Positions 8,588 to 19,446 of a DNA stretch of 24,665 bases are shown one piece after another (the stretch's first letter is position 1; each line of letters begins with the position of its first letter). The notes beneath the pieces are model-generated. The model saw nothing but the letters and a program-made list of their open reading frames with translations, made no database searches and was not told the origin of the DNA. This DNA comes from QNFN01 sp033722135 (lineage in GTDB: Bacteria > Pseudomonadota > Gammaproteobacteria > QNFN01): NCBI GenBank assembly GCA_033722135.1, contig JAWVZO010000014.1:1-24665 (forward strand), read 5' to 3'. The position numbers were made by a program, and so were the translations under genes.

Positions 8588-8657
8588 GGCGTGGTGCGCT
8601 GTTCGGGGTGGGCCATGCGCGCAGCCTAGCACCCCGCCGGAGGGCGGCGACGGGGCG

Positions 8658-10824
<2,167 letters not shown>

Positions 10825-10832
<8 letters not shown>

Positions 10833-12714
10833 TCCCGTCCTCCAGCGTCTCCCACCGGGCGTAGGTCTCGTCGAGCTCGGCCTCGACCTCGCGCAGGCGG
10901 ACCGCCAGCGTCCGGGCGTCGTCGCCGCCGTCGCGGTAGCGGTCGGGGTCGGCGAGCGCCTCGTGCAGGCGCGCCTGCTCGGCCTCGAGCGCCTCGATGC
11001 GCTCCGGCAGCGACGCGAGCTCGCGCTGCTCGCGGTAGCCTAGCTTGCGGGTGGCCGGTGCGGTGCGCGGCTTCGCCGGTCTCGGTGCGGTGGGCGCGGC
11101 GCGCTTCTCAGGCGCCGGCGCCGGGCGCTGGCGCAGCCAGTCGCTGTAGCCGCCGACGTACTCGGCGACCACTCCGCCGCCCTCGAAGACCAGCGTCGAG
11201 GTGACCACGGCGTCGATGAAGGCGCGGTCGTGGCTGACCAGCAGCAGCGTGCCGGGGTAGTCGAGCAGCAGCTCCTCGAGCAGCTCCAGGGTCTCGATAT
11301 CGAGGTCGTTGGTCGGCTCGTCCATGACCAGCAGGTTGCTCGGCCGGCAGAAGAGCCGCGCCAGCAGCCCCCGCGCCCGCTCGCCGCCGGACAGGGTGCG
11401 CAGCGGCGCACGCGCCTGGGCCGGGGTGAACAGGAAGTCCTGCAGGTAGCTGATGACGTGGCGCTCGCGGCCGTTGACGCTGACGAACTCGCGCCCCTGC
11501 CCGACCAGGTCGACCAGGGTCGCCTCGTCGTCGAGCGGGTCGCGGTGCTGGTCGAAGTAGGCGACCTCGAGCCCGCTGCCGTGTTTCACCGTGCCCTGCT
11601 GGGGCGCGAGCTCGCCGAGCAACAGCCGCAGCAGCGTCGACTTGCCGATGCCGTTCGGGCCGACGATGCCGACGCGGTCGCCCTTGAGGATGGTCGTGTC
11701 GAGGCCGTCGACGACGACCCGGTCGCCGAAGGCGTGGCGCAGGCCGGTCACCTCGATGACGCGGCGCCCGGACGGTGCGGCACGGTCCGCCGCGAGCTTG
11801 ACGGTCCCCGTCCGCTCGCGGCGCTGGCGGCGCTCCTCGCGCAGCGCCTGCAGCGCGCGCACCCGTCCCTCGTTGCGCGTGCGCCGCGCCTTGATGCCCT
11901 GGCGGATCCACGCCTCCTCGCGCGCCAGCACCTTGTCGAACTCCGCCTCGGCGCGCGCCTCGGCCTCGAGCTCGGCGGCGCGCCGGCGGCGGTAGGTGGC
12001 GTAGTCACCCGGGTAGCTGGCCAACCGGCCGCGGTCGAGCTCGACGATGCGCGTCGCGAGCCGCTGCAGGAAGGCGCGGTCGTGGGTGACGAACAGCAGC
12101 GCGCCGGCGAACTCCTCGAGGAACGTCTCGAGCCATGTGATCGACGGCAGGTCGAGGTGGTTGGTCGGTTCGTCGAGCAGCAGCAGGTCGGGCTCGATGA
12201 CCAGCGCGCGGGCCAGCAGGGTGCGGCGACGGGCGCCGCCCGAGAGCGTCGCGAATGGCGCATCGGCCGGCAGCCCCAGGCGCGAGACGACGCGCTCGAC
12301 GCGCTGGCGCAGCGCCCAGCCGCCCCCGGCCTCGAGGCGGTGCTGCACGTCGGCGAGGCGTTCCAGGCCGGCTGTGTCGTCGTGGCCCTCGATGGCGTGA
12401 CTCAGGCGGTGGAACTCGGCGAGCAGCGCGCCGAGCCCGCCCAGCCCGCCGGCGACGACATCGAACGTGGTGCCCTCGAGGGCCGTGCCGGCGCCCTCCT
12501 GGGTGAGCCAGCCGACGCGCAGCCCGGGGCGGCGCACGATCTCGCCGCGCTCAGGCTCGATCTCGCCGGCGACCAGGCGCAGCAGCGTCGACTTGCCGGC
12601 ACCGTTGCGCCCGACCAGGCCAAGCCTCTCGCCGGCGTCGATCGCAAGCCCGGCCGCGTCGAGCAGCGCGCGTCCGGCCAGGTCGTAACCGACGTCTCGC
12701 AGGGTCAGCAGCAT
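10825..12714 (-). CDS. uup: ABC-F family ATPase Uup
   Basis: Duplicated ABC ATPase without membrane domains. ABC-F proteins act on the ribosome; Uup in E. coli influences transposon excision and ribosome function. The product is 629 residues (635 in E. coli). Walker A motifs are GRNGAGKS at 35-42 and GPNGIGKS at 352-359. Signatures are LSGGARRR near 158 and LSGGERARG near 441. Walker B segments are LLLLDEPTNHLD and LLVMDEPTNDLD. The charged inter-domain linker (about 240-305) and the C-terminal coiled-coil with a Pro/Arg-rich tether (about 535-629) identify the Uup subgroup. ATG at 12714 (MLLTLRDVGYDL) is the conserved start; 33 residues upstream in frame are not conserved. It leads an uup-rlmKL-trkH run and diverges from ubiD. 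Confidence 0.95.
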
Positions 12715-12803
12715 GGGCGGATGGCGACGGAAAGGGGCGCGCCGGCGGGATGACGGGGTCGCGACGCTTGGGACATACTGGCGGGACTCGCTCGCGGGCG
12801 GGC

Positions 12804-12832
12804 ATTGTCGCACCGCCCCGAACGCCGGGCAA
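12804..12832 (-). promoter_or_regulatory. Candidate sigma-70 promoter of uup
   Basis: The minus strand carries TTGCCC (12832-12827), 17 bases, then GACAAT (12809-12804). Each hexamer matches consensus at four of six positions. It sits in the 137-base divergent region with ubiD, about 90 bases before the uup start. Confidence 0.4.
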
Positions 12833-12851
12833 TTCAGGCCGGAACCCCAGC

Positions 12852-14339
12852 ATGAGCCAACCCAAGTACCAGGACCTGCGCGACTTCGTCGCCCAACTCG
12901 AGCAGCGCGGCGAGCTGAAGCGGATTCGCACGGAGATCGACCCGCGCCTCGAGATGACCGAGATCTGCGACCGCACGCTGCGCGCGGGCGGACCGGCGCT
13001 GCTGTTCGAGAAGCCGAAGGGCCACACGATGCCGCTGCTCGGCAACCTGTTCGGCACCCCGCAGCGGGTCGCTCTCGGCATGGGGCAGGAGGACGTCGGC
13101 GCGCTGCGCGAGGTGGGCAAGACGCTCGCCTACCTCAAGGAACCGGAACCACCGTCGGGACTGCGCGATGCGGTGGGCAAGCTGCCGCTGGTCCGGCAGG
13201 TGCTGAACATGCAGCCGAAGTCGGTGTCGCGCGCCCCGTGCCGCGAGCACGTCCTCGAGGGGCCCGACGTCGATCTCGGCATGCTGCCGGTGATGACCTG
13301 CTGGCCGGAGGACGCCGGGCCGCTGATCACCTGGCCGCTGGTGGTCACGCGCGGTCCGGAGCGCGCCCGCCAGAACCTCGGCATCTACCGCCAGCAGGTG
13401 ATCGGCAGGAACAAGGTGATCATGCGCTGGCTGGCGCACCGCGGCGGCGCGCTCGACTTCCGCGACTGGAAGCGGGCGCACCCCGGCGAGCCGTTCCCGG
13501 TCGCCGTCGCGCTCGGCGCCGACCCGGCGACCATCCTCGGCGCGGTGACGCCGGTGCCGGACACGCTGTCCGAGTACGCCTTCGCCGGCCTGCTGCGCGG
13601 CGCCAAGACCGAGGTGACCGACGCCTGCGGTGGCCGGCTGCAGGTGCCGGCCCGCGCGGAGATCGTGCTCGAGGGTCACATCGACCCCGACGAGACCGCC
13701 GAGGAGGGCCCGTTCGGCGACCACACCGGCTACTACAACGAGGTCGACCGCTTCCCGGTGTTCACCGTCGACCGGCTCACCCACCGCAGCGATCCGATCT
13801 ACCACAGTACCTACACCGGACGGCCGCCCGACGAGCCGGCGGTGCTCGGCGTAGCGCTGAACGAGGTGTTCGTGCCGCTGCTCCAGCGCCAGTTCCCGGA
13901 AATCGTCGACTTCTACCTGCCGCCCGAGGGCTGCTCCTACCGGCTGGCGATCGTCAGCATGCACAAGCAGTACCCGGGCCATGCCAAGCGGGTGCTGTTC
14001 GGCGTCTGGTCGTTCCTGCGCCAGTTCATGTACACCAAGTTCGTCATCGTCACCGACGACGACGTCGACATCCGCGACTGGAAGGACGTGATCTGGGCGC
14101 TGACCACGCGCATGGACCCGGTGCGCGACACCACCCTGGTCGAGAACACGCCGATCGACTACCTCGACTTCGCCTCGCCGGTCGCCGGGCTCGGCGGCAA
14201 GATGGGCCTCGACGCGACGTCCAAGTGGCCCGGCGAGACCGCGCGCGAGTGGGGCCGGCCGATCCGCATGGACGCCGACGTGCGCGCCCGGGTCGACGCG
14301 CTGTGGGACGAGCTCGGCATCCTCGCCGGGCGGGAGTGA
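12852..14339 (+). CDS. ubiD: 3-octaprenyl-4-hydroxybenzoate decarboxylase UbiD (prenylated-FMN dependent)
   Basis: Decarboxylates polyprenyl-4-hydroxybenzoate in ubiquinone synthesis using prenylated FMN made by UbiX. The product is 495 residues. Cofactor and metal ligands known from E. coli UbiD are all present at the same numbers: N175 (QNLGIYR), H196 (RWLAHRGGA) and E241 (SEYAF). The catalytic acid D290 is in FGDHTGYYNEVDRFPVF. The start MSQPKYQDLRDFVAQLEQRGELKRI is typical and ATG 12852 fits it; in-frame upstream sequence to 12750 is not conserved. It diverges from uup and is followed by a ParA-type gene and a reductase. In E. coli the neighbour of ubiD is the flavin reductase gene fre, so a reductase nearby is a recurring pattern. 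Confidence 0.98.
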   Translation: MSQPKYQDLRDFVAQLEQRGELKRIRTEIDPRLEMTEICDRTLRAGGPALLFEKPKGHTMPLLGNLFGTPQRVALGMGQEDVGALREVGKTLAYLKEPEPPSGLRDAVGKLPLVRQVLNMQPKSVSRAPCREHVLEGPDVDLGMLPVMTCWPEDAGPLITWPLVVTRGPERARQNLGIYRQQVIGRNKVIMRWLAHRGGALDFRDWKRAHPGEPFPVAVALGADPATILGAVTPVPDTLSEYAFAGLLRGAKTEVTDACGGRLQVPARAEIVLEGHIDPDETAEEGPFGDHTGYYNEVDRFPVFTVDRLTHRSDPIYHSTYTGRPPDEPAVLGVALNEVFVPLLQRQFPEIVDFYLPPEGCSYRLAIVSMHKQYPGHAKRVLFGVWSFLRQFMYTKFVIVTDDDVDIRDWKDVIWALTTRMDPVRDTTLVENTPIDYLDFASPVAGLGGKMGLDATSKWPGETAREWGRPIRMDADVRARVDALWDELGILAGRE

Positions 14340-14352
14340 CCCGCGGGGCGGC

Positions 14353-14358
14353 TATACT
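14353..14358 (+). promoter_or_regulatory. Candidate -10 element upstream of the ParA-type gene
   Basis: TATACT lies in GGCTATACTGCCCC, 41 bases before the ATG, within the 60-base gap after ubiD. No clear -35 is present at 17 bases. The same GGCTATACTGC context precedes argH. If active, it would let the ParA gene be expressed independently of ubiD. Confidence 0.45.
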
Positions 14359-14399
14359 GCCCCCTTGTTCCCCGCCGCCGAGAGAACGAAGGACGCGCG

Positions 14400-15053
14400 A
14401 TGCGCAGGATCATGGTCGTCAACCCCAAGGGCGGCTGCGGCAAGACCACGCTGGCGACCAACCTCGCCGGCACCTACGCCAGCCAGGGCGCCCGTGTGGC
14501 GCTGGCCGACTATGACCCGCAGGCGTCGAGCCTCGCCTGGCTCTCGGCCCGGCCGGCCGGACGGCCGGCGATCCACGGCGTCCCGGCGACGCCGGGCGAG
14601 GAACCGAAGCTGCCGCGCGGCTGCGACATCCTGGTCATCGACGCGCCGGCCGGGGTCTCGGGCAAGCCGCTGAAGCAGCTCGCGAAGACCGCGCAGACGG
14701 TGGTCGTCCCGGTGCTGCCGTCGCCGATCGACATCCGCGCCGCCGCCCGCTTCCTCGACGAGCTGCTGACCCTCGGCCGGGTGACCAAGGACCGGCTGCG
14801 CGTCGGCGTGGTCGCCAACCGGGTGCGCGAGAAGACGCTGATCTCCGGCACCCTCGACCACTTCCTGCGCTCGCTCGAGGTGCCGTTCGTCGCCTCGCTG
14901 CGCGACACACAGAACTACATCCGTGCCGCCGACCGCGGCCTGAGCATCGCCGAGCTGGCGCCGTTCCTGGTCGCCTACGACCGCGTGCAGTGGGCCCCGC
15001 TGCTGGGTTGGCTGGACAGCGCGGCCAGCCGCCCCGCCAAGCGCGCCAAGTGA
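14400..15053 (+). CDS. Stand-alone ParA/MinD-type P-loop ATPase
   Basis: Deviant-Walker-A ATPase of 217 residues. The P-loop is NPKGGCGKTT, with signature Lys at 10 and catalytic-type Lys at 15. The Walker A' segment is ADYDPQASSLAWL, and the switch II/Walker B equivalent is ILVIDAPAGVSG. The C-terminal part (RVGVVANRVREKT, then FVASLRDTQNYIRAADRGLSIAEL) is typical of orphan ParA homologues. The tail is basic. An AAGGA ribosome-binding site lies six bases before the ATG. There is no adjacent ParB or parS-like repeat, so chromosome segregation is not indicated. Such orphans often position a cargo protein, but no cargo is evident here. It lies between ubiD and a ferredoxin-type reductase on the same strand. 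The family is firm and the role unknown. Confidence 0.9.
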   Translation: MRRIMVVNPKGGCGKTTLATNLAGTYASQGARVALADYDPQASSLAWLSARPAGRPAIHGVPATPGEEPKLPRGCDILVIDAPAGVSGKPLKQLAKTAQTVVVPVLPSPIDIRAAARFLDELLTLGRVTKDRLRVGVVANRVREKTLISGTLDHFLRSLEVPFVASLRDTQNYIRAADRGLSIAELAPFLVAYDRVQWAPLLGWLDSAASRPAKRAK

Positions 15054-15125
15054 TCCCCCGGGTCGACTGACCTGGGCCAATGCCCGCGCCGGGCCGCTTC
15101 CCTAAAGTGGCGCGACGTGATTCCC

Positions 15126-15130
15126 GAGGA
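15126..15130 (+). promoter_or_regulatory. Ribosome-binding site deciding the reductase start
   Basis: GAGGA lies six bases before ATG 15137. It supports that start over the in-frame ATG at 15080, which has no conserved sequence after it. Confidence 0.7.
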
Positions 15131-15136
15131 TTCCCG

Positions 15137-16156
15137 ATGCCTTACACGATCCGGGTCGAGCCGAGCGGACACCGCTTCGAGGCCCAGCCAGACGAGAGCG
15201 TGCTCGACGCCGCGCAGCGCCAGGGCCTGATCCTGCCCTACGGCTGCCGCAACGGCGCCTGCGGCACCTGCAAGGGCCGGCTGCGGCGCGGCCGCGTCGC
15301 CTACCCGGGCGAGGTTCCGGGGCTCGAGGCGGACGAGGCGGAGGCCGGGCTCGCGCTGCTCTGCCAGGCGCGGCCGCTGGAGGACCTGGAGATCGAGGTC
15401 ACCGAGATCCACGAGGCCGGGGAGCTGCGCCCCGAGCGCCTGGCGGTGCGCGTCCAGGCACTCGACCGCCTGAACCACGACGTCATCCGGCTGCGGCTGC
15501 AGCTGCCCAGGGACCGACGCCTGCAGTTCCTTGCCGGACAGTATGTCGAGGTCGTCACCCGCGACGGCAAGCGCCGCGCCTACTCCCTCGCCAACCCCCC
15601 GCACGACGACGGCGCGCTGGAGCTGCACGTGCGCTACGTCGCCGGTGGCGACTTCACCGAGCGGGTGTTCGGCGGCATGCGGGTCGGCGAGGTGCTGCAG
15701 ATCCAGGGACCGTACGGCGAATTCACGCTGCGCGAGACGTCGCCGAACCCGGTGGTGCTGGTCGCCGGCGGCACCGGCTTCGCCCCGATCAAGGCGCTGG
15801 TCGAGCACGCGTTCCACGTCGGCCTCGACCGGCCGCTGCACCTCTACTGGGGCGTACGCGCTGCGCGCGACCTCTACCTCCCGGAGCTGCCCGAGCGCTG
15901 GGCCGCGGCACATCCCCGCTTCTCCTACACCCCGGTGCTGTCGGAGCCGCAGCCCGGCGACGCCTGGCGGGGCCGCACGGGATGGGTGCACGAGGCGGTG
16001 GCCGCCGACTGCCCGGACACCTCGGGCCTCGACGTCTACGCCGCGGGCCCGCCGGTGATGGTGCGCGCGGTGCGCGACGCGGTCGTCGCCGCGGGGCTTC
16101 CCGAGGCGCGCTTCTACAGCGACCCGTTCGAGTGGGGGATCCCGGAGGAGGCGTGA
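15137..16156 (+). CDS. 2Fe-2S ferredoxin-fused flavin oxidoreductase (CDP-6-deoxy-delta-3,4-glucoseen reductase-like)
   Basis: NAD(P)H-dependent electron-transfer flavoprotein of 339 residues. The N-terminal plant-type ferredoxin domain (1-90) has cluster ligands C37, C42, C45 and C76. The ferredoxin-NADP reductase part follows: RAYSLANPP binds flavin phosphate, GPYGEFTLRE is the next loop, VAGGTGFAPIKALVEH binds the nucleotide, and YSDPFEWG closes the protein. Databases often label this family AscD/RfbI-like glucoseen reductase, but there is no dideoxysugar cluster here. A general ferredoxin or flavin reductase role is more likely. Its place after ubiD and the ParA-type gene recalls the E. 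coli ubiD-fre pair, where Fre supplies reduced flavin. Service to UbiX/UbiD or ubiquinone hydroxylation is inference. Confidence 0.9.
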   Translation: MPYTIRVEPSGHRFEAQPDESVLDAAQRQGLILPYGCRNGACGTCKGRLRRGRVAYPGEVPGLEADEAEAGLALLCQARPLEDLEIEVTEIHEAGELRPERLAVRVQALDRLNHDVIRLRLQLPRDRRLQFLAGQYVEVVTRDGKRRAYSLANPPHDDGALELHVRYVAGGDFTERVFGGMRVGEVLQIQGPYGEFTLRETSPNPVVLVAGGTGFAPIKALVEHAFHVGLDRPLHLYWGVRAARDLYLPELPERWAAAHPRFSYTPVLSEPQPGDAWRGRTGWVHEAVAADCPDTSGLDVYAAGPPVMVRAVRDAVVAAGLPEARFYSDPFEWGIPEEA

Positions 16157-16187
16157 CGTCCGGCCGCGCGGTGATGCCCGGCGGCGG

Positions 16188-17465
16188 CTAGTTCTCCGCG
16201 GCGCGCAGCAGCTCGGCCTCGGGGGGCTCGCCTGCCGGCAGATGCCGGGTCGCCGCGCGCGGCCCGTCCGCGCCCCGTCCCGACGCCTCGGCGGCGAGCC
16301 GCGCCGCCTCGCGGTAGCAGGCCGCGGCCGCGTCGGTCTCGCCGAGGTGCTCGTGCAGCGCGGCCAGTTCGCGCTGGCCCTCGACCGTGGGCTCGATCGC
16401 GAGGCTGCTCTCGAAGGCGCTGCGCGCCTTGCCCCAGAGCTTGTTGCGCATCGCCAGCCGGCCGACGGTCAGCAGCAGCACCGGGTTGCGCGCGTCGCCG
16501 GCCAGCCACCCCTCGGCGACCTCGAGCTGGCGCGCCGGCTTGCCGCCGTCGACCAGGCCGTAGAGACGCGCGAGGCGGTCGCTCATGCGCCGGTTGAGGG
16601 CGTCGCGCAGCAGCGGCTCGGCGAGGTCGCCGCGCTGGAGATCGATCAGGTGCCGGGCGTAGGTCTGCAGCAGCAGCTCGTTGCCGCGCAGCTCCTTCGG
16701 CACGCCCCGCCAGGTCTTGGCGAGGTGGTCGGCGTCGCGCTCGGACGCGGCCTCGTCGAGCAACTCGCCGTGCACCTTGAGTTCGAGGACGCCGTACTCG
16801 CCGGCCGGGACCGCCCGGCGGCGGCGCAGTTCCGGCAGCAGCGCGGCGAGGCGCTCCCACGCGCCGAGCTCGAGCAGCAGGCGCGCCTGCAGTTTCAGCA
16901 CCTGCCGGTGACGCGGCGCCCGGCGCATCAGGTGGTCGAGCGTCGCCTCGGCCTGCTCGAGCTGGCCGTGTTCGAGCTGCAGCTCGGCCTGGGTCAGGCC
17001 GATGGCCAGCGCCGCCTCGGGCAGGGTCTCGTGGGCCAGCCGCAGGTAGTGGTCGCGACGGTCGTCGGCGCCCTGCTCCTGAGCCGCGCGCGCCGCGGAG
17101 AGGTAGTGCAGCAGCGGCGTCTCGCTGTCGTCGGCCCGTTGCAGCAGGCGGCGCTCGGCCTGGTCCCATTCGCCCTCGGCGTAGGCGAGCAGCCCCTCGG
17201 TCAGGTTCCGGCGCGCCTTGCGGTGGCGGCGATGCTCGCGCCACTGGCCGACCCGCCGCGGCAGGCGTCGCGCACCGCCGGCGAGACGCAGCGCGTAGTA
17301 GAGCACCGCGAAGGCGAAAAGGATCAGCACCGCGAGCACCGCGAGCGACATCTCGACCGTCCAGTCGCCCACGGCGATCAGCACGTAGCCGGCGTCGCTG
17401 AGCAGCAGGAGCGCGGCGGCGGTGGCCGCGAAGAGGATCAGCAGCAAGAAGAGAAGGAACTTCAC
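16188..17465 (-). CDS. hemY: HemY-type TPR membrane protein of the heme biosynthesis operon
   Basis: Inner-membrane protein with a large TPR domain, 425 residues. Two membrane segments (about 1-23 and 36-60) are followed by a basic stretch (RRLPRRVGQWREHRRHRKARRN) and helical TPR-like repeats to about 395. Family members are encoded with hemC/hemD in gammaproteobacteria, but the function is not settled; it is unrelated to the Bacillus HemY oxidase. The start is GTG at 17465, overlapping the hemX stop as GTGA, which points to coupled translation. It is the last gene of hemCDXY and converges, with a 31-base gap, on the reductase gene. The family call is firm. Confidence 0.93.
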   Translation of the reverse strand: MKFLLFLLLILFAATAAALLLLSDAGYVLIAVGDWTVEMSLAVLAVLILFAFAVLYYALRLAGGARRLPRRVGQWREHRRHRKARRNLTEGLLAYAEGEWDQAERRLLQRADDSETPLLHYLSAARAAQEQGADDRRDHYLRLAHETLPEAALAIGLTQAELQLEHGQLEQAEATLDHLMRRAPRHRQVLKLQARLLLELGAWERLAALLPELRRRRAVPAGEYGVLELKVHGELLDEAASERDADHLAKTWRGVPKELRGNELLLQTYARHLIDLQRGDLAEPLLRDALNRRMSDRLARLYGLVDGGKPARQLEVAEGWLAGDARNPVLLLTVGRLAMRNKLWGKARSAFESSLAIEPTVEGQRELAALHEHLGETDAAAACYREAARLAAEASGRGADGPRAATRHLPAGEPPEAELLRAAEN

Positions 17466-18637
17466 GACGCCGCGCCGCGCGCTTCCCGGTAGGCCGGCGT
17501 GTCGCGCAGCGTGCGCAGCGCCTCGCCCACCTCGGGCAGCGGCGGGTCGATCTCGGCCGCGAGCAGCCGATCGAGCTCCTCGAGCATCGCCCGCGTCGAC
17601 GCGTGGTCGGGCTCGAAGTAGGTCGCCACCCAGTCGCGCGCGCTGCGCAGGCTCTCGGTGTAGAGCGGCGCCTCGCCGCGCAGCAGCGCGAGGCGCGCGG
17701 CGTCGAGCTGCAGGCGCAGGTTCTGGTAGAGGAAGTACTCGAGTTCCGGCGCGAGCATCGGTTCCACCGGCTGGTCGTTGCGCCGCACCTCGACGAGCTG
17801 CCTGATCTCGTTCCAGGCGACCGACAGCGCCTCGCGCCAGTTCTCCCCGCGCGCGCCCTCGCCAGCCTCGCCGGCGGCCGCGGCGCGCGGGTCGCCGGCC
17901 CGGTAGCGCGCGCCGAGCACCGGCAGCGTCTCGCTGCGCCGGGCCAGGCTACGAAGCGAAAGCGCCAGCCCCTCGACGTCGACGTCGGGCACGGCACGCA
18001 GCGCGGCGATCTCCTCGGCGATCTGTGCGCGCACGTCGAGCCACGCGGGATCGCCGAGATCGCGCAGGCGGCTGTCGGCAGTCTGCAGCGCGACGACCGC
18101 GGCCTGGATGTCCCCGGCCAGCGCCAGGCGGTGGGCGGCGACGCGCAGCAGGTACTCGATCTCGGCGAGCACCCAGCGGTTGCGGTCCTGTCCGACCTCC
18201 TCGCGCAGCGTCTGGTAGGCCTGCTCGGCGAATTCGCGCTGGCGCTCGAGCGCCGCCTGCTGCTCGGCGAGCTGCTGCGCGTTGGCATCGAAACGCTTCT
18301 CGACCTCGGCCTCGAGCGCGGCGAGCCGCGTCCGCGCGTCGGCCAGCCCGACATCGAGCGCCTCCTGGGCCGTCGCGACCCGCGCCTCGCGCTCGGCGGA
18401 CTCCTGCCAGGCGAGGTAGGCAACGCCACCGGCGAGCAGCGCGACGACCAGCGCGACGATGGCGAGCCACGGTCTTCCCGAGGCCGGTCCGGTGCCGCCT
18501 CGAGTCGTCGGTCCGGTGGGGGAGTCGCCGTCCACGGTGTCACCGGACGTCCGGGCCTGCGGCGCGGCTTCCGCCTCGGATGCCGTTCCCGGGGCCTGCT
18601 CGCCGGCCTCCGGAGTCTTCTCTTCGGGGTCGCTCAT
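17462..18637 (-). CDS. hemX: HemX-family membrane protein (uroporphyrinogen-III C-methyltransferase-like annotation)
   Basis: Single-pass inner-membrane protein of 391 residues. An acidic, Pro/Thr/Gly-rich N-terminal tail (1-53) precedes one membrane helix at about 57-76. A coiled-coil follows (about 80-145, with EKRFDANAQQLAEQQAALER), then a helical domain with the family segments WVLAEIEYLLRVAAHRLALAGD and YFLYQNLRLQLDAARLALL. It is often labelled as a uroporphyrinogen methyltransferase, but it lacks a recognisable SAM-binding CobA domain, so catalytic activity is doubtful. ATG at 18637 overlaps the hemD stop as ATGA. An in-frame upstream start at 18739 lies inside hemD and is not conserved. 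Confidence 0.93.
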   Translation of the reverse strand: MSDPEEKTPEAGEQAPGTASEAEAAPQARTSGDTVDGDSPTGPTTRGGTGPASGRPWLAIVALVVALLAGGVAYLAWQESAEREARVATAQEALDVGLADARTRLAALEAEVEKRFDANAQQLAEQQAALERQREFAEQAYQTLREEVGQDRNRWVLAEIEYLLRVAAHRLALAGDIQAAVVALQTADSRLRDLGDPAWLDVRAQIAEEIAALRAVPDVDVEGLALSLRSLARRSETLPVLGARYRAGDPRAAAAGEAGEGARGENWREALSVAWNEIRQLVEVRRNDQPVEPMLAPELEYFLYQNLRLQLDAARLALLRGEAPLYTESLRSARDWVATYFEPDHASTRAMLEELDRLLAAEIDPPLPEVGEALRTLRDTPAYREARGAAS

Positions 18638-19446
18638 TGCTGTTCTCTCGCCGCGGTGTCGGCGCGCCGCCAGGCGACGACGGCCTCGCAGAGGGCCTGG
18701 TCGCTGGAGGCGTCGGCCACCCGGATCGGCCCGCCGCAACCCAGCTCCAAGGCTTGTTGTAGCACACGTGCGCTCGAGACAACCAGCGGCGTGGTCCGGA
18801 GCAGCGGACGCCCCTCGGGACCGAGCAGCGCCCAGAGGTTGCGCACGCCCTCGACGCTGGTTGCCACGACCACGCCGACGCCACCGGCCCGCCAGCGGGC
18901 GATCAGCGGCGCGGGATCGGCCTGCGGTCGCATCCGCCGGTAGACCTCCGCATAGACCACTTCGGCGCCGCGCGCGCGCAGCGTCTCGGCCAGCGTCTCG
19001 CGGCCGCCCTCGCCGCGGAAAATCACCACCCGCCGCCCGCGGACGTCGGCCAGCGCGGGATGCGCGAGCAACGACTCGCTGTCGAACCGCCCCTCGGGCT
19101 GCACCTCCGGCGCGAGGCCGTGCGCGTCGAGGGCGCGTGCGGTGGCCGCGCCGATCGACGCGGTCGCCAGGCCGGCGGGCCAGGAGCGCCGCGCGCGCAC
19201 CGCGGCGACGCCGCGCTCGACGGCGTTGGCGCTGATGAAGATGGCGAGGTCGAAGCGCTCCAGCGTGTCGATCACCGCGGCGGCCGCGTCCGGGTCGGAC
19301 GGCGCCTCGATGGCGATGGCGGGGAAGCGGACCGGGATTCCGCCGGCCTGCGCGACCTGCGCGCAGAGCGCCTCGGCCTGGTGCTCAGGACGGGTGACCA
19401 GCACCCCGACCCCGTCCAGCGGGTCGTCAGAGTGCGCGGAGGTCAT
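18634..19446 (-). CDS. hemD: Uroporphyrinogen-III synthase HemD
   Basis: Cyclises hydroxymethylbilane with inversion of ring D to give uroporphyrinogen III, in the cytoplasm. The product is 270 residues, within the family range. HemD sequences are poorly conserved, but the characteristic segments are present: VLVTRPEHQAEALCAQV at the N-terminus, AIFISANAVERG near 68-79, SIGAATARALDAHGL, VVIFRGEGGRETLAETLRARGA, VYAEVYRR and VVVATSVEGVRNL. The start overlaps the hemC stop as ATGA and the stop overlaps hemX as ATGA. The position immediately after hemC is decisive support. Confidence 0.96.
   Translation of the reverse strand: MTSAHSDDPLDGVGVLVTRPEHQAEALCAQVAQAGGIPVRFPAIAIEAPSDPDAAAAVIDTLERFDLAIFISANAVERGVAAVRARRSWPAGLATASIGAATARALDAHGLAPEVQPEGRFDSESLLAHPALADVRGRRVVIFRGEGGRETLAETLRARGAEVVYAEVYRRMRPQADPAPLIARWRAGGVGVVVATSVEGVRNLWALLGPEGRPLLRTTPLVVSSARVLQQALELGCGGPIRVADASSDQALCEAVVAWRRADTAAREQQ

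Noticed and set aside
7016..8629. Plus-strand open frame of 537 codons opposite trkH
   Set aside because: The translation is dominated by Arg, Gln, His, Asp and Pro with no motif. The minus-strand TrkH frame has all four selectivity-filter repeats.
14400..15053. Chromosome or plasmid partition locus
   Set aside because: There is no ParB gene and no parS-like repeats, and the surroundings are housekeeping genes rather than an origin or plasmid region.
15137..16156. Dideoxysugar biosynthesis gene (glucoseen reductase)
   Set aside because: The family name comes from AscD/RfbI homology, but no sugar-nucleotide genes are nearby and the domain pair is common in general electron transfer. A generic reductase call is safer.
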